64,000 bases of DNA from contig SCFE01000001.1 of assembly GCA_004352715.1 (NCBI GenBank), positions 3,876,088 to 3,940,087 on the forward strand. The letters are read 5' to 3'. A program made the translations under genes and the position numbers. Of this stretch, positions 48,901-58,040 are shown piece by piece; within the stretch, counting starts at the first letter, position 1, and each line of letters starts with the position of its first letter. The stretch is from Hofstenia miamia. Its lineage: Eukaryota > Xenacoelomorpha > Acoela. Below the pieces are notes generated by a model. That model saw only the letters and a list, made by a program, of their open reading frames with translations. It ran no database searches and was not told the origin of the DNA.

Positions 48901-49012
48901 GCAAGTTATTGTATTCGTTTTTGACTTGGCTTATTCTAAACTCGGATTTCTCAACGTTGAATAAGGCGTAGTAGTCTTTTGATTTCTTCAGTACGTTTCT
49001 CATAAATAATTC
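42979..49012 (-). CDS. gene B: paralog of the degenerate J-domain gene (two exons found)
   Basis: Exon 49012-48729 (acceptor TTATGTTTAG, donor GTAAGT) is 284 bp with phases 0 to 2, exactly like exon 3 of gene A, and aligns with it without gaps. It encodes ELFMRNVLKKSKDYYALFNV, NTFHPKYSVVRYIIEKGFEV and LSDPITREKYDLDVNEAF. The HPD site is HPK here too. Exon 43062-42979 (acceptor TTCTGTATTAG, donor GTGCGT; phases 2 to 2) encodes VLPPNRRYDYPRYKFQKDG and fits gene A exon 4 in position, phase and the shared R-V-x2-x-NRR start. The 5.7-kb intron holds a Tc1 fossil and a MITE. First, second and last exons were not found. Selection or expression data would show whether it is functional. Confidence 0.6.
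43070..43595. other. intron sequence of gene B, nothing recognised
   Basis: Partly GC-richer sequence with no coding region or repeat that I could identify. Confidence 0.35.
43600..43720 (-). promoter_or_regulatory. possible promoter-like cluster
   Basis: A GC-richer island (about 43350-43770) in AT-rich surroundings contains TATAAATA on the minus strand (43628-43635). Some 65 bp upstream of it on that strand is TTGCGCAATGACGTAAG, which combines a C/EBP-like and a CRE-like (TGACGTAA, 43699-43706) site. It lies in the large intron of gene B, on the same strand. It could also be part of a transposon. Confidence 0.25.
43775..44660. other. intron sequence of gene B, nothing recognised
   Basis: AT-rich sequence with no supported features. 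Confidence 0.35.
44665..44967. repeat. duplication around a 15-N gap
   Basis: The segment 44665-44819 (GTTTGATAGAGCAACACCAG to CAGTATATATC) recurs at 44836-44967 with a single 23-bp deletion, separated by 15 N (44820-44834). As at 33106, this looks like two alleles placed side by side rather than a true duplication. Confidence 0.75.
44970..45895. other. no gene recognised
   Basis: Contains a GC-richer patch at 45600-45700 (CCGCCGCCACTGGCGGGAAC) and a CCAAT-type GATTGGCC at about 45282. No coding region is supported. Confidence 0.35.
45900..46380. mobile_element. MITE with CTCACGCATT repeats and hAT-like ends
   Basis: The left end is CAAGGTTGCCAACTCTCACG (from about 45902), the right end CTCCAGGTTGGCAACT (to about 46375). 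The outer bases are inverted copies, and CTCACGCATT recurs five or six times inside. The flanks CATGATAG and TGTGATAG share 6 of 8 bases, consistent with an aged 8-bp target duplication of hAT type. I recall similar TTGCCAACTCTCACGCATT repeats from other animal genomes. A single N lies at 46285. Confidence 0.55.
46381..46586 (+). CDS. coding-like fragment, unknown
   Basis: From 46378 the frame reads VIDERRYFTVHFGCIKMPGE, then LTLKLMLLQLLFNVQDYALP and ELVGTVLALPHDGNSVSKKT, to a stop at 46584-46586. The composition is protein-like. The left flank of the adjoining MITE is also open (MTIEYKVHDS), suggesting the MITE may have split one coding segment, although the frames do not rejoin exactly. No family recognised. 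Confidence 0.3.
46590..47160. other. no gene; AACTCG-rich simple sequence
   Basis: Between 46995 and 47110 the words AACTCGA, AACTCGG and ATTCGA recur many times in both orientations. The rest is AT-rich without features. Confidence 0.45.
47167..47349 (+). pseudogene. possible Tc1 transposase N-terminal fragment
   Basis: The frame includes SRTFIQNMKTWVVRIPNFDN and LASKLLEKCKERTGKPVSVW, ending at a stop. It is basic and of a length and placement that could represent the DNA-binding part of the Tc1-like transposase whose C-terminus lies at 47690-47992. The similarity is weak. Confidence 0.3.
47440..47665. mobile_element. short MITE, copy 2 (GTACGCCC family)
   Basis: Starts CAGTGGCATACACAAGGGGA and ends CTGCATACGCCCCTGTA, with the same internal landmarks (GAAATGTTCTCC, TTTTTCAATATTTTCAA) as the copy at 29085-29285. 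It lies between the two putative Tc1 pieces and probably inserted into that element. Confidence 0.5.
47690..47992 (+). pseudogene. Tc1-like transposase C-terminal fossil
   Basis: Across two frames the sequence gives EATPHTSLKTKKCYP, IDSNLS, then (shifted) WPSNSPDLTPSENVWQLMKN in spirit, and HHYILEAQNEITASVRSNFM with NSITQRLAACVQSREYLAK and a stop. The SPDL..xEN.W block is the third catalytic region of Tc1 transposases and the ending is the typical Tc1 C-terminus. Frameshifts near 47755 and 47810 make it inactive. Confidence 0.7.
47995..48720. other. intron sequence of gene B, nothing recognised
   Basis: AT-rich; an open stretch at 47961-48179 has a basic segment (IERKRRRKGNIRKKIRGEG) but no start context or homology that I recognise. 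Confidence 0.4.
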
Positions 49013-49014
49013 CT

Positions 49015-49570
49015 AAACATAAAAACTCATTAAGAAATACATCTACAAAAACGGTAATCATTAAGGAAGGCAATGCATATTTTTTTGAGGTGACATGCGC
49101 AAATCTAAAAAACAAGATCTTTTATACACAATAGTTTCTGCCATTTGAGTTACATATTAACCAACGCCTATTTGTTCCCAAATAATTGATTTAAGTGCTA
49201 AATTATAATATATTTACATGACAATGAAAGTGATGGCAAAAATCATTAACATTTTTATTTATTACAGAGTTATTCTTAGCAACAAATTATATTACAGTTT
49301 TACATTACTATAATTAGTATAATCAGTCGTAACAACCAATCACATTGAAGTCTTCTATAACTAAGGCGTGGTATTTAGCACAGTTTCTAATTTTAAATTT
49401 AATTGGAAATGTTTAATGGATTATTATAAACTATGATCTAATTTGTAGCGCTCAAATTTGCGCGTTACATTTTCGCATATACAGTGTATAAACAGAAAAA
49501 ACATTTTTCTTACATCATTTTAGTGATGACTTATTAAAGTTTGCATGTTCCTACCGTGTTGGACGATGAC
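49015..49570. other. no gene recognised
   Basis: AT-rich sequence upstream of the known gene B exon; expected to be intron. Confidence 0.35.
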
Positions 49571-50650
49571 ATTATCAAATGAACATGGTAAAATTCAGAA
49601 ATACAGCTGATCCTCTGGATGACTGTTTGCGCTGTCCTCGGTGTAAACCCAAAGTCTCTCTTCATATTCGCACATGTTAACTAGTGGTAAGCTGTCTCTT
49701 ATGATGATACTTCTGATACTGCATCAATTTCTGTGCAAAACTCTCATAATTCTTGTCAGTGTGCACTAGAGCAACAAACTTTGCAGTCACTGATATCCTA
49801 TTCGCAATATCTCTGTTCCAAAGGCTTTTTTGGGAACAGATATCTGTCCTCAGTCTTATGGTGGTGTTGACAATGTTGTGGAAATTGATGACAGCAGAGA
49901 CCACTGGGTTTCAGAGAAGTGGGTATGCTTTGTTTTGGGAACCAAATACTATCATTTAGAGTGATGTAATGGGACCTTATAATTGGATTGCTGACTATTC
50001 TCATTTTCATCACCATATCAGCAACAGGCAGTGAATCACTCAGAGAATATTATGGAGCCGATAGTAGAGCTTTGCGGGACCAGATACCGGGACCAATAAT
50101 AAAAGTTCGGGACCGGGACCAGGTAGCAGTTAAACACCAAACCGTGTCATTTGACTCTTTTGGAAAAATGCTCCATACAAAACACTTTTAAGTAATGATG
50201 CAGAATTTATAGATAACAATTTATATAGACTTATCACAACTTTTGAAATCTCTGGTGGAACTGTAGTATATGTTGACATAATGGCATCTATAGTTTATTA
50301 ACCTTTGTGGATTTGTTAAATGAAGCTTCCTGCAAATTGGCATCGATATGTTAAGATTATTTAAACAGCGACTTTAATCAATATACAAAATGCGCCACAC
50401 AGTTCTTGAAGTTGGCTGGTTTTCAATTACATCTATACTATTAAGCCGACTTTATCAAATTAAAATTGATTAGCTAGGTTAGGTAAGCTGCAATTGCAAC
50501 TTTAATGTCCGATGCCAAATGCAATACGCTTGATTAATACTTGATTAACACTGTACAATACTGTAAATGCGTCTTTGGTTTTACTTTCGATGCACTGGTG
50601 TAGCCAGTTAAAAGGTCAATGGTCCTATTTAAATAACTATCGCATCAAAT

Positions 50651-53306
50651 TTAACCCTCAAACGACCACCTGCTTACATTTGTAAGATTCGTATTTTGAG
50701 GTGTTCTTAATCTGAGTTAAAAATTTTTTTTCGAGTCCACAGACATTTTCCATGTCTAATTTCATGCATTACGCTTATGTTATGAGAGAAAATTATTTTG
50801 GTTCTTGAGGTCAAAATTTAAAACCGTTTTTCACGATTTAGGCCACTTGCTTACATTTGTAAGCAGACACTTTTCCGCTATCATTGATCAAACTACTTAG
50901 GCTATACTTTTAAAATTAAAGTGATTCCAGCTTAGCAATTTCTATGTTATCTTTTCTTCATTTTCAAAAGAAGTCCCATACTTTATGACTATTCTATCAC
51001 TGGTATCAGGTTCAATTGCGATGCATTGATTATTCAAATTCAATCTATCTTTTCAATCGGTTTTTATTGCTTTGATAATTCAAATATAATCTTTTCAAAC
51101 TGAAATATCTCTCCAAAAGCGCTTTAGGCATACGGTACAAGCTTTTTCATTACATCATTTGAAATTTTCGCCGCGCTATGCCTGTTCGTCGTATGACAAT
51201 CAGGCAAGCAGTTGATTACTTCAACGCCTTGGAAAGTGAAGCTACTTCATCCGATGAAGAAATGGAAGAGACGCCGCCCCCACCACTAGATGCTGGAGGA
51301 GATCATGCAGTTTCGAACGGCGAAAGTTCTGATAGTGATGGTGAAGTGTTTGTAAATGAACAGAACGATTCAAACTCTTCTGATGAAAGTTCTTCGGATG
51401 AGAGTGTCGACGGAGTTACATCAGATAGTGGTGATTATTATACATCTCCAAGTGAGCTTCGCTGGAATTTTTCGCGTCCTCAACCTCGCAGACTAATGCG
51501 AAACCTTTTGAATTTCCGTGAGGGAGTGACATTCACACCCAGAACTGAAGACGAATCCTTTCTTCTGTTACTTGATGAAGACATTCTCCGCATAATACAA
51601 TTATACACCAACCGTCGGATGAGATCTGTTGGTAAGACGGTGTTTTCTTTTGCTGAGATAAAGGCGGGAATAGCTATTCTCATTCGCGCTGGGGCTGACA
51701 AAGACAATTTGTCAGATCTCTCAACTTTATTCAACCCATCTGATTCAAGACCATTTTATCGTTGCGCTATGTCAAAAAATCGATTCAGGCTTTTCCTAAG
51801 ATATTTGACGTTTGATAATAAAGGAGATAGACGTCAGCGTCAAGCAACGGACAAAATGGCAGCCATTCGAGAGATCTGGGATCTTTTTCAGTTGAACTTG
51901 AGGAATTTCTATGTTCCCTCAGAACAAATCACAGTTGATGAACAGCTATACGGCTATAGAGGTTATTCCCCTGGTCGATGTTACATGAGCTCAAAGCCAG
52001 CGAAATATGGTATAAAGTTCTTTTGGCTTTGCGACGCAAAGAATGGATATGCTTTGGCCGGAACAATTTACAGTGGAAGAAGTGTTGATGGTCGAAGAGA
52101 GACTGGCTTGGCTGAAAAAACTGTTTTGTCTCTTACCTCTTTTTACAACAAAAGCGGTCGTAATGTTTTTGTGGATCGTTACTTTACAAGCCATTCTCTT
52201 TGCCTCTCCCTACTGCAGAATGACCTAACGATGACAGGCACTGTCATGGCCAGTCGACGAGATGTCCCAAAAGAAATGAAGACAGTGAAAAACCGATCCG
52301 TATTTTCTACCAAAGAAGTATGGGACAGTGAAAATAGAATCATGCTTCTGTCGTACGTGCCGAAGAAAGGAAAAAATGTACTTTTGATGTCCTCCGCTCA
52401 CTACTCTGCAGGGGTGCAGACTTCACGAGAAGATAAAAAACCTGCTGCCATACATGATTATAACCAAGGGAAAGGAGGTGTCGATGTCCTTGATTCGTGC
52501 ATTGAGGACTTCACCACGAAGCGAAAAACGAATCGTTATCCAATGGTGATATTTTTCAATGTGCTTGACGTGAGTGTCTACAATGCATTTTTGCTGTGCA
52601 AGGAAAGCAATTCACTTGTGAATACGAAATGCAGACGACAATTTATGAAGAACCTAGCGGAAGCTTTGGCAAAAGAAAATATGCGAAACAGAATGGGAAA
52701 TCCACGCGTCTTGTGTCAAACTAAAGAAAGTTTTACAAGATTCGGTCTGTCGAAAGAGACCACACCCCAGACAAATATCCCAAATGCAGTTGACAAAAAA
52801 CCCAAGCAATGTTCCATGTGCAGAAGAACAACACGCAATTCCTGTGACAATTGCAAAAAGAGAATTTGCAGCAACCACAAAGTGGTCAGCATTCGCTGTT
52901 ATAACTGTTCCTCCTGAAATTCTTACGCTTGCATTTATGTACGTTTTGATTTGTTTTGTACAACTTCATTATATTCACGTTGAATGTTTGTAAGTCAATA
53001 CATTTTGCATGCGTCATTTGTACTTGTAATCATTTTCGTTTTCAATCGCATTCATTGCTACAGTTTTAGCGATATCTATGATATCGTTCGCAAATATATA
53101 TCTATCATAGATCTGATATCTATGATGCTTATGCAACGTTACATGGTGAGCTCGTGAAGGTGATTATCACATTGTGGGCCTATACTATGTGTAATGTAAG
53201 TTTTTGTGAACGAATAGACCATTTTTAACCTTTGACAAGAATATCTTACATTTGTAAGCAGGTGGACTGATTAAGATGTGCAATTAGCCGGTCGTTTGAG
53301 GGTTAA
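50651..53306 (+). mobile_element. complete piggyBac transposon with TTAA duplications
   Basis: The element proper is 50655-53302 (2648 bp). Perfect 13-bp TIRs CCCTCAAACGACC and GGTCGTTTGAGGG are flanked by TTAA on both sides. Inside are 19-bp subterminal inverted repeats, ACCTGCTTACATTTGTAAG at 50668-50686 and CTTACATTTGTAAGCAGGT at 53245-53263 (17 of 19 paired). They are spaced 0 bp from the left TIR and 26 bp from the right TIR. This asymmetric TIR plus 19-bp arrangement is the layout known from the Trichoplusia piggyBac. A further direct copy of the 19-mer lies at 50845-50863. It sits in the 5' part of hAT copy 1. Confidence 0.95.
51178..52917 (+). CDS. piggyBac transposase, intact, 579 residues
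   Basis: This is a DDE/D recombinase that excises the element and joins it at TTAA without scars. The N-terminus is acidic (EATSSDEEMEE, SSDESSSDESVDG), as usual for the family. The catalytic aspartates are D254 in ITVDEQLYGYRGYSPGR, D333 in NVFVDRYFTSHS and D436 in YNQGKGGVDVLD, with D439 matching the fourth conserved Asp. The C-terminal cysteine-rich domain has KQCSMCRR, SCDNCKKRICSNH and RCYNCSS (Cys 545, 548, 556, 559, 564, 574, 577), which binds the ends in relatives. The length is close to the 594 of the Trichoplusia enzyme. The frame has no stop or frameshift and lies between complete TIRs, so the copy may be autonomous. The start ATG at 51178 has G at -3. It inserted into an already integrated hAT element. 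Confidence 0.95.
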   Translation: MPVRRMTIRQAVDYFNALESEATSSDEEMEETPPPPLDAGGDHAVSNGESSDSDGEVFVNEQNDSNSSDESSSDESVDGVTSDSGDYYTSPSELRWNFSRPQPRRLMRNLLNFREGVTFTPRTEDESFLLLLDEDILRIIQLYTNRRMRSVGKTVFSFAEIKAGIAILIRAGADKDNLSDLSTLFNPSDSRPFYRCAMSKNRFRLFLRYLTFDNKGDRRQRQATDKMAAIREIWDLFQLNLRNFYVPSEQITVDEQLYGYRGYSPGRCYMSSKPAKYGIKFFWLCDAKNGYALAGTIYSGRSVDGRRETGLAEKTVLSLTSFYNKSGRNVFVDRYFTSHSLCLSLLQNDLTMTGTVMASRRDVPKEMKTVKNRSVFSTKEVWDSENRIMLLSYVPKKGKNVLLMSSAHYSAGVQTSREDKKPAAIHDYNQGKGGVDVLDSCIEDFTTKRKTNRYPMVIFFNVLDVSVYNAFLLCKESNSLVNTKCRRQFMKNLAEALAKENMRNRMGNPRVLCQTKESFTRFGLSKETTPQTNIPNAVDKKPKQCSMCRRTTRNSCDNCKKRICSNHKVVSIRCYNCSS

Positions 53307-53759
53307 TATGCAATTAACAAGAATTCCGCTACACGTTAAATTTAACCTGAATTGGGTTTGAATTTATTTCCACGCTCGAGTATTTAAACATGAAGGAATT
53401 ACGAATTACAATTAACCACTGATTGGTTAGATGTTTAACATTACTAAAATTTATTTACCCGTCAAATCAACATCATTATTATGCGTTATTTTGCAATTAG
53501 CAGTTCATGCTGTTACATTTATATAAGAAACGTGGGATCGGGCATAATTTTAGACTATTTTAGCGGCTGAAACAGTTAGTAGCAGTAAACCAGACAAGCT
53601 CATAATGTGTCATGTGCACAACACGCAGCCCTGGTTGAACGCATTTATGAGCCTGCTATTGCAGAGGGGGCTCATCAATGCTAGACAAAAGCTGTGGAAT
53701 ATGGCGTGCGTTAGTTTACTAATGCTTATGCCCAACAAGAAACAGTTTCTTAAGGCCAT

Positions 53760-53940
53760 GCTACACTGGCGATTTTTGTCCAAACTTTTGTCAGGATTTT
53801 TATGTGCTACACTGCGGATTTTTGTTTAAACTTTTGTCAGGATTTTTGTGTGCTACGCTGCGGATTTTTGTCCAAACTTTTGTCAGGATTTTTGTGTGCT
53901 ACACTGCAGATTTTTGTTTAAACTTTTGTCAGGATTTTCA
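53760..53940 (+). repeat. 46-bp subterminal tandem repeat, left end of Harbinger
   Basis: Four units start GCTACACTGCGGATTTTTGT at 53760, 53806, 53852 and 53898 with an exact 46-bp period. Units alternate between TTTGTCCAAAC and TTTGTTTAAAC versions. Repeated subterminal motifs are likely transposase binding sites. Confidence 0.9.
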
Positions 53941-54238
53941 TTCATAGGATTAAATATTTCGAATTTCACAACGAACAATACAGTAAAGTTCAAGACAATT
54001 TTACTTTTTATTTACAAATGCATGAATTTTTATGAGAAATTAATATTAGTTAATATACAAAACCAACATAATTATTTACATTTATACAAAGCTGTAGCTT
54101 CTTCCAAATAACAATAATTGCGTGTTGCAATAATTAGCACGCTGAAAACATTAGGAAGGTTTATTGCACTCAAGTGTATGCAATCAATCTAATCCAATTA
54201 CATAGAGTGCGCGCATTATTTGGCTTATTAATTGAGTA

Positions 54239-54643
54239 ATGGCAACTGCAGCAGGCAACGCATGGTGTCACGAAGACATTGTTCGTCTTATTGAAATCAT
54301 GGAAAGTTACCCTTCGATTTGGGATATTTCAAGTGATTTGTATCATGATAAAAAAAAAAAGAACGATGATTTTTCTGAAATCTCAGATAAGTGTGGGAAG
54401 AATTGTAAGTAAATCATTATACATTACATTTTCATTAAAATGTATTTAGTGCCTGAAGTAATCAAGAAAGTTACAAATTTAATTACATATTACAAAAGAG
54501 AACTGCGAAAAAAAGCTGCTTATGTTCCAAGTGGAAGCGATACTAGCCAAGTGTACAAATCAAAATGGACATATTTCCATCATTTGGAATATTGCAGAGA
54601 ATCCTTTTATACTAGGCCTTCAGTGTCCACACTGGTATGTTAA
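54239..54643 (+). CDS. Harbinger MADF-domain DNA-binding protein, two exons
   Basis: Exon 1 is 54239-54404 (donor GTAAGT) and exon 2 is 54450-54643 (acceptor TGTATTTAG), phase 1. Exon 1 gives CHEDIVRLIEIMESYPSIWD; across the junction it reads LPEVIKKVTNLITYYKRELR, then VYKSKWTYFHHLEYCRESF. These are the three helices of a MADF (Myb/SANT-like) domain, the partner protein that helps a Harbinger nuclease reach the nucleus and bind element ends. The product would be about 119 residues, shorter than usual (no BESS or tail). A GTATGT at 54635 could be a donor to a lost exon. The gene converges on the transposase, 8 bp between stops. Confidence 0.75.
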
Positions 54644-54651
54644 ATAGTAAA

Positions 54652-55594
54652 CTATAAATTTTTCAAAATATATGTACATATCATGTATATCATGAAAAAC
54701 TCAAATATATTTGAAAATATCATTTTACAAAAACTAAATATGATCTTGCCATACAATACAACAGAGCCAATGTTACTAAAATAGGACTTTAGTTTATTGC
54801 GAATATGCCTTGCATCTTCATTTCCGAAATTATTTGAATTTTGTTGTCCAATACTTTGCAAAACCTCAGTGACTTCAGCAGTAATATCAATGTAGCCACT
54901 TCGGCAACTGTTGAGCAAAAGATTGTGAAGACACACGATACTTAAAATAATTGTTGTGACTTTTTCTGGATTAAGTGTTATTGTAGTAAGCAATAATCGG
55001 AACCTATTAGCTAGAATTCCAAATGCATTTTCTACAGTTCTTCTGGCTCGAGACAGGCGATAGTTAAAAATGCGCCTTTCTTTGTCTAAATTTTTTCCAC
55101 CAAAAGGTTTCATAAGAAATGTGCTTAAAGGAAATGCTGCATCACCAAGAATAAAATGATTAATAGGGGTTTCATCTAAGCCAACTATTACACTCTTGGG
55201 AATGCTTAGCTTGTCATCAATGATTTCTTTATACAATTTTGATTGACGGAAAACTGTGCCATCATGCCCTCGGCCATTTACTCCTACATCAACATATAAA
55301 AACCTATAGTTTGCATCCACTAATGCCATTAGAATAACACTGTGAAAACCTTTGTAGTTGAAACTCATTCATGAGATTGATTGTTGAACGTCTCCTCTGT
55401 AATAACCATTTACTCTTGCGCACTTTTTTTCTTTTTTCTGTACCAAAATTGTAATCGGAAAAGTAAATGAGTGCTAATGGCTGCAGCTTATTAATTTTTG
55501 ATGCAAGCAACAACAGCAAAAGGTCTTTATCTGTCTGAGACATAGTTGGTAATAAATATGATTTTGAAATGGTAATTATTTGTTTGTTTAACAC
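54652..55594 (-). pseudogene. Harbinger nuclease (HARBI1-like), internally deleted
   Basis: The N-terminal part (55594 to about 55380) reads MSQTDKDLLLLLLASKINKL and VRKSKWLLQRRRSTINLMNE. Directly after it, in a shifted frame, comes SFNYKGFHSVILMALVDANY, which lies after the first catalytic region in HARBI1 relatives. The rest continues intact: YVDVGVNGRGHDGTVF, FILGDAAFPLSTFLMKPFGG (second catalytic Asp) and RRTVENAFGILANRFRLL (catalytic Glu). About 100-130 residues, including the GAIDGKH-type first Asp, are missing at roughly 55370. The nuclease should therefore be dead and the element dependent on another copy. Confidence 0.8.
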
Positions 55595-55837
55595 ATGGAT
55601 TTCAACTATTTATTATTACAATAATTGACTATTTCTATTGAATTAAACCCCAATGTTGTTTATATTGCTTTATTTTGCTAGCGTAAAGGTTTAGTTCAAA
55701 ATCGTTATCAGATCATGGGTTATTTCTATTGAACGAATAACATTATTTGATTGACGTCTACTTAATCTCAAGTAGTTTGGAAAAATCCGAGAGAACAAAC
55801 CGCTGACAAAATTATTTCGAAAATATGTTTGAAGTGG

Positions 55838-56003
55838 TATGCTACACTGCGGATTTTTGACAAAACTTTTGTCAGGATTTTTATGTGCTACACTGCGGAT
55901 TTTTGTCCAAACTTTTGTCAGGATTTTTGTGTGCTACACTGCGGATTTTTGTTTAAACAAAAATCTGGACAAAAGTTTGGACAAAAATCGTCAGTGTAGC
56001 ACC
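55838..56003. repeat. 46-bp subterminal repeats, right end of Harbinger
   Basis: Units beginning GCTACACTGCGGATTTTTG recur at about 55840, 55887 and 55933 in the same orientation as the left array. They are then followed by an inverted unit (AAAATCTGGACAAAAGTTTG) forming the right TIR. The direct and inverted units make a foldback at the very end. Confidence 0.85.
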
Positions 56004-56262
56004 CCCTTTAGTCAGCCTTAATAATGGCTGCATACGGTTAGGTGAGACATGTAGTTATATTAAAGTCATGTATCTTAAAACATATTTCTCATTGCAACTT
56101 GAGCTAGGATAACTAAGTATATAAAATAGATATAAGATCATATTTCAGTTGATAGTTTCACTGGTTGTTGATATGCGATCTAAACATGATATTTCTGAAC
56201 CACCAGCGTCAAGGAGAGTTCATGTTGAATAGCACGGTAGTCTTTTAATTATAACTTTTAGA

Positions 56263-58040
56263 ATGAGTGCTCAAGATATACAATCTAAAATTTCAACGAA
56301 ACTACGCCCTTCGTAAGCACGTTGGCAGTAAAAGCACTCTATGGGAAAAGTACTGCGATATTGTAAAAGAAGACGGCTCACATGTTAATGGCTTTGATTG
56401 CTGCAATCGCTGCTTTAAGGTTATCACCTAGAAGCCAGCCGATTGAACAAACGGACTCTTCAAGCATATGAAATTCTGCAAGAAGGCGGATAGTGGTAGT
56501 CAACCGTCATCATCACAACAAACAATTTCTTTTCATAAGGAAACACCTATTAATCCAGCAGCAAAAGAAAGCGTCAACAAAGCTCTTGTTCGAACGTGCG
56601 CAAAAGACTATCGCCCCCTAAGCATAGCTAATGGTGAAGGATTCGAAGAACTGGCGCAATGTTTAGTTAATCTTGGAGCCAAGTATGGCAGTGTCAGTGT
56701 TGCCGATTTGTTTTTGCATTCTTCTAATCTCTCGCGACGATTATTGCCCGAAATGTATGAAGAAAAAAGGAACAAACTTTTGCATTGTTTAAGGAACAAA
56801 TCCATACTACCTTGGAATTTTTATGCCATGTGGCTATTACATGCGACCACTGGACGGATCCACATAACCAGCGAAGTTATACAGGTATAAATTATTCGTT
56901 TGTTGATGCCAATTTTGTAATGCATACTGGTACACTGTGTGTTGGCCAATACAACGAGGATACACATCATGCCTACAACATCGAAAATGACATTTTGGAG
57001 AAAATGGAATCGTATTCGTTTTCATTGGAATCACGTGGTTTCAGATACGTCATGACAACCGACAATGATGATAAGCTTGTTTCTGGAGTTTCCCGAGTTT
57101 TTGATAGAATTTCTTGTGCCTGTCATGACTTGCAATTAGCTGTCCAATATGGTCTTCATAATAGTCCGCCTCCAATCCAACATCAAATTTCTATAGTAAA
57201 ATATTTCAAGAAAGCTGGACAGAACAAGAATCTCAATACCTCTCTGAAGCAGGATGTTGCCACAAGGTGGAACTCTACCTTGATCATGTTGAATTCATTT
57301 GTCACCAATTACAACGAAATTAAGCTATATTTGGTTAATTCGAACGAATGTCTGGAAGAGATTGCTGCTATTGAACTTCCTATTATTAATGCGATCATTA
57401 CTTGCCTGACGCCTTTTCTTGATGCTACAAATCTGATGAGCGTCCAACAAAATCCTACACTTCATTTAGTCATTCCGATTTTTTCGCGATTGCAAGGCAA
57501 GCTTAACAAAATACTCGTTGGAGATGCGAAGTCTTTGGCTCAAGTTCTTCTAGATGGTATCATTTCATTGCAACTTTGCTCGATCCTCGATTTTCTAACG
57601 ACCACAAGTACATCTCCATACAAAACCGTAAAGTGGCGGAGAAGTTTGTACGGGAGGCCTTGATGATGATGTCACGAAATAATGAAGAACCAGTTGCTCC
57701 TCATCCCAGGAAGCAATACAAAGGCTCCTTTTTTGATTCAGATAGTGAAGAAAAAATTGATTGCATGCTGCAAGTAGCCAATCCTGATTTCAGTGCTACT
57801 AAGAAGGATGAATATTCACTTTACCTAATAGAGTGTTCCGCACTAAATTTCGACATTTTAGCCTTCTGGAAAAATGCACCTTATGCAAAACTGAAGCAAA
57901 TTGCTCGATTCTATTTGGGCATCCAAGGCTCCGAAACAATTTCCGAGGTCACGTTCAGCTCTGCAGCCCTAACAGTCACGAATAGACGCAGTTCCCTCGA
58001 CCCCCCGCACGTTAATGAACTTTTGGTTCTGCGAAATTGA
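56263..58040 (+). pseudogene. hAT transposase with BED finger, copy 1
   Basis: From ATG 56263 the BED zinc finger region is damaged (CCNRCFKVIT, then stop; compare the better copy at 62361). Next come LPEMYEEKRNKLLHCL, then, after a frameshift near 56785, VAITCDHWTDPHNQRSYTG (first catalytic Asp), VMTTDNDDKLVSG (second), ISCACHDLQLAV (CxxH) and DVATRWNSTLIML (RW motif). After a second frameshift near 57560 come LLDPRFSNDHKY and SETISEVTFSSAALTVTNRR, the dimerisation domain with the catalytic Glu. It stops at TGA 58038-58040, immediately before AATAAA (58041-58046). Both frameshifts are shared by copy 2, so the parent was already broken. Confidence 0.85.

Larger units (their letters stand above)
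53753..56007. mobile_element. PIF/Harbinger element with TTA duplication
   Basis: The target duplications are TTA at 53750-53752 and 56008-56010. The outer ends AGGCCATGCTACACTGGCGA and (complement) AGGGGGTGCTACACTGACGA continue inward as matching sequence for about 40 bp. hAT copy 2 preserves the uninterrupted target (cagtttcTTAgtcagcc, TTA at 61999-62001), which proves both boundaries. TWA targets and a two-gene content (nuclease plus MADF protein) are the Harbinger hallmark. The ends are built of 46-bp tandem units. Confidence 0.95.

Noticed and set aside
53605-54111. Plus-strand frames with repeated LLSGFLCATLRIF-type peptides (also at 55839-56021)
   Set aside because: They are translations of the 46-bp subterminal repeats of the Harbinger element, with no start context and no homology.
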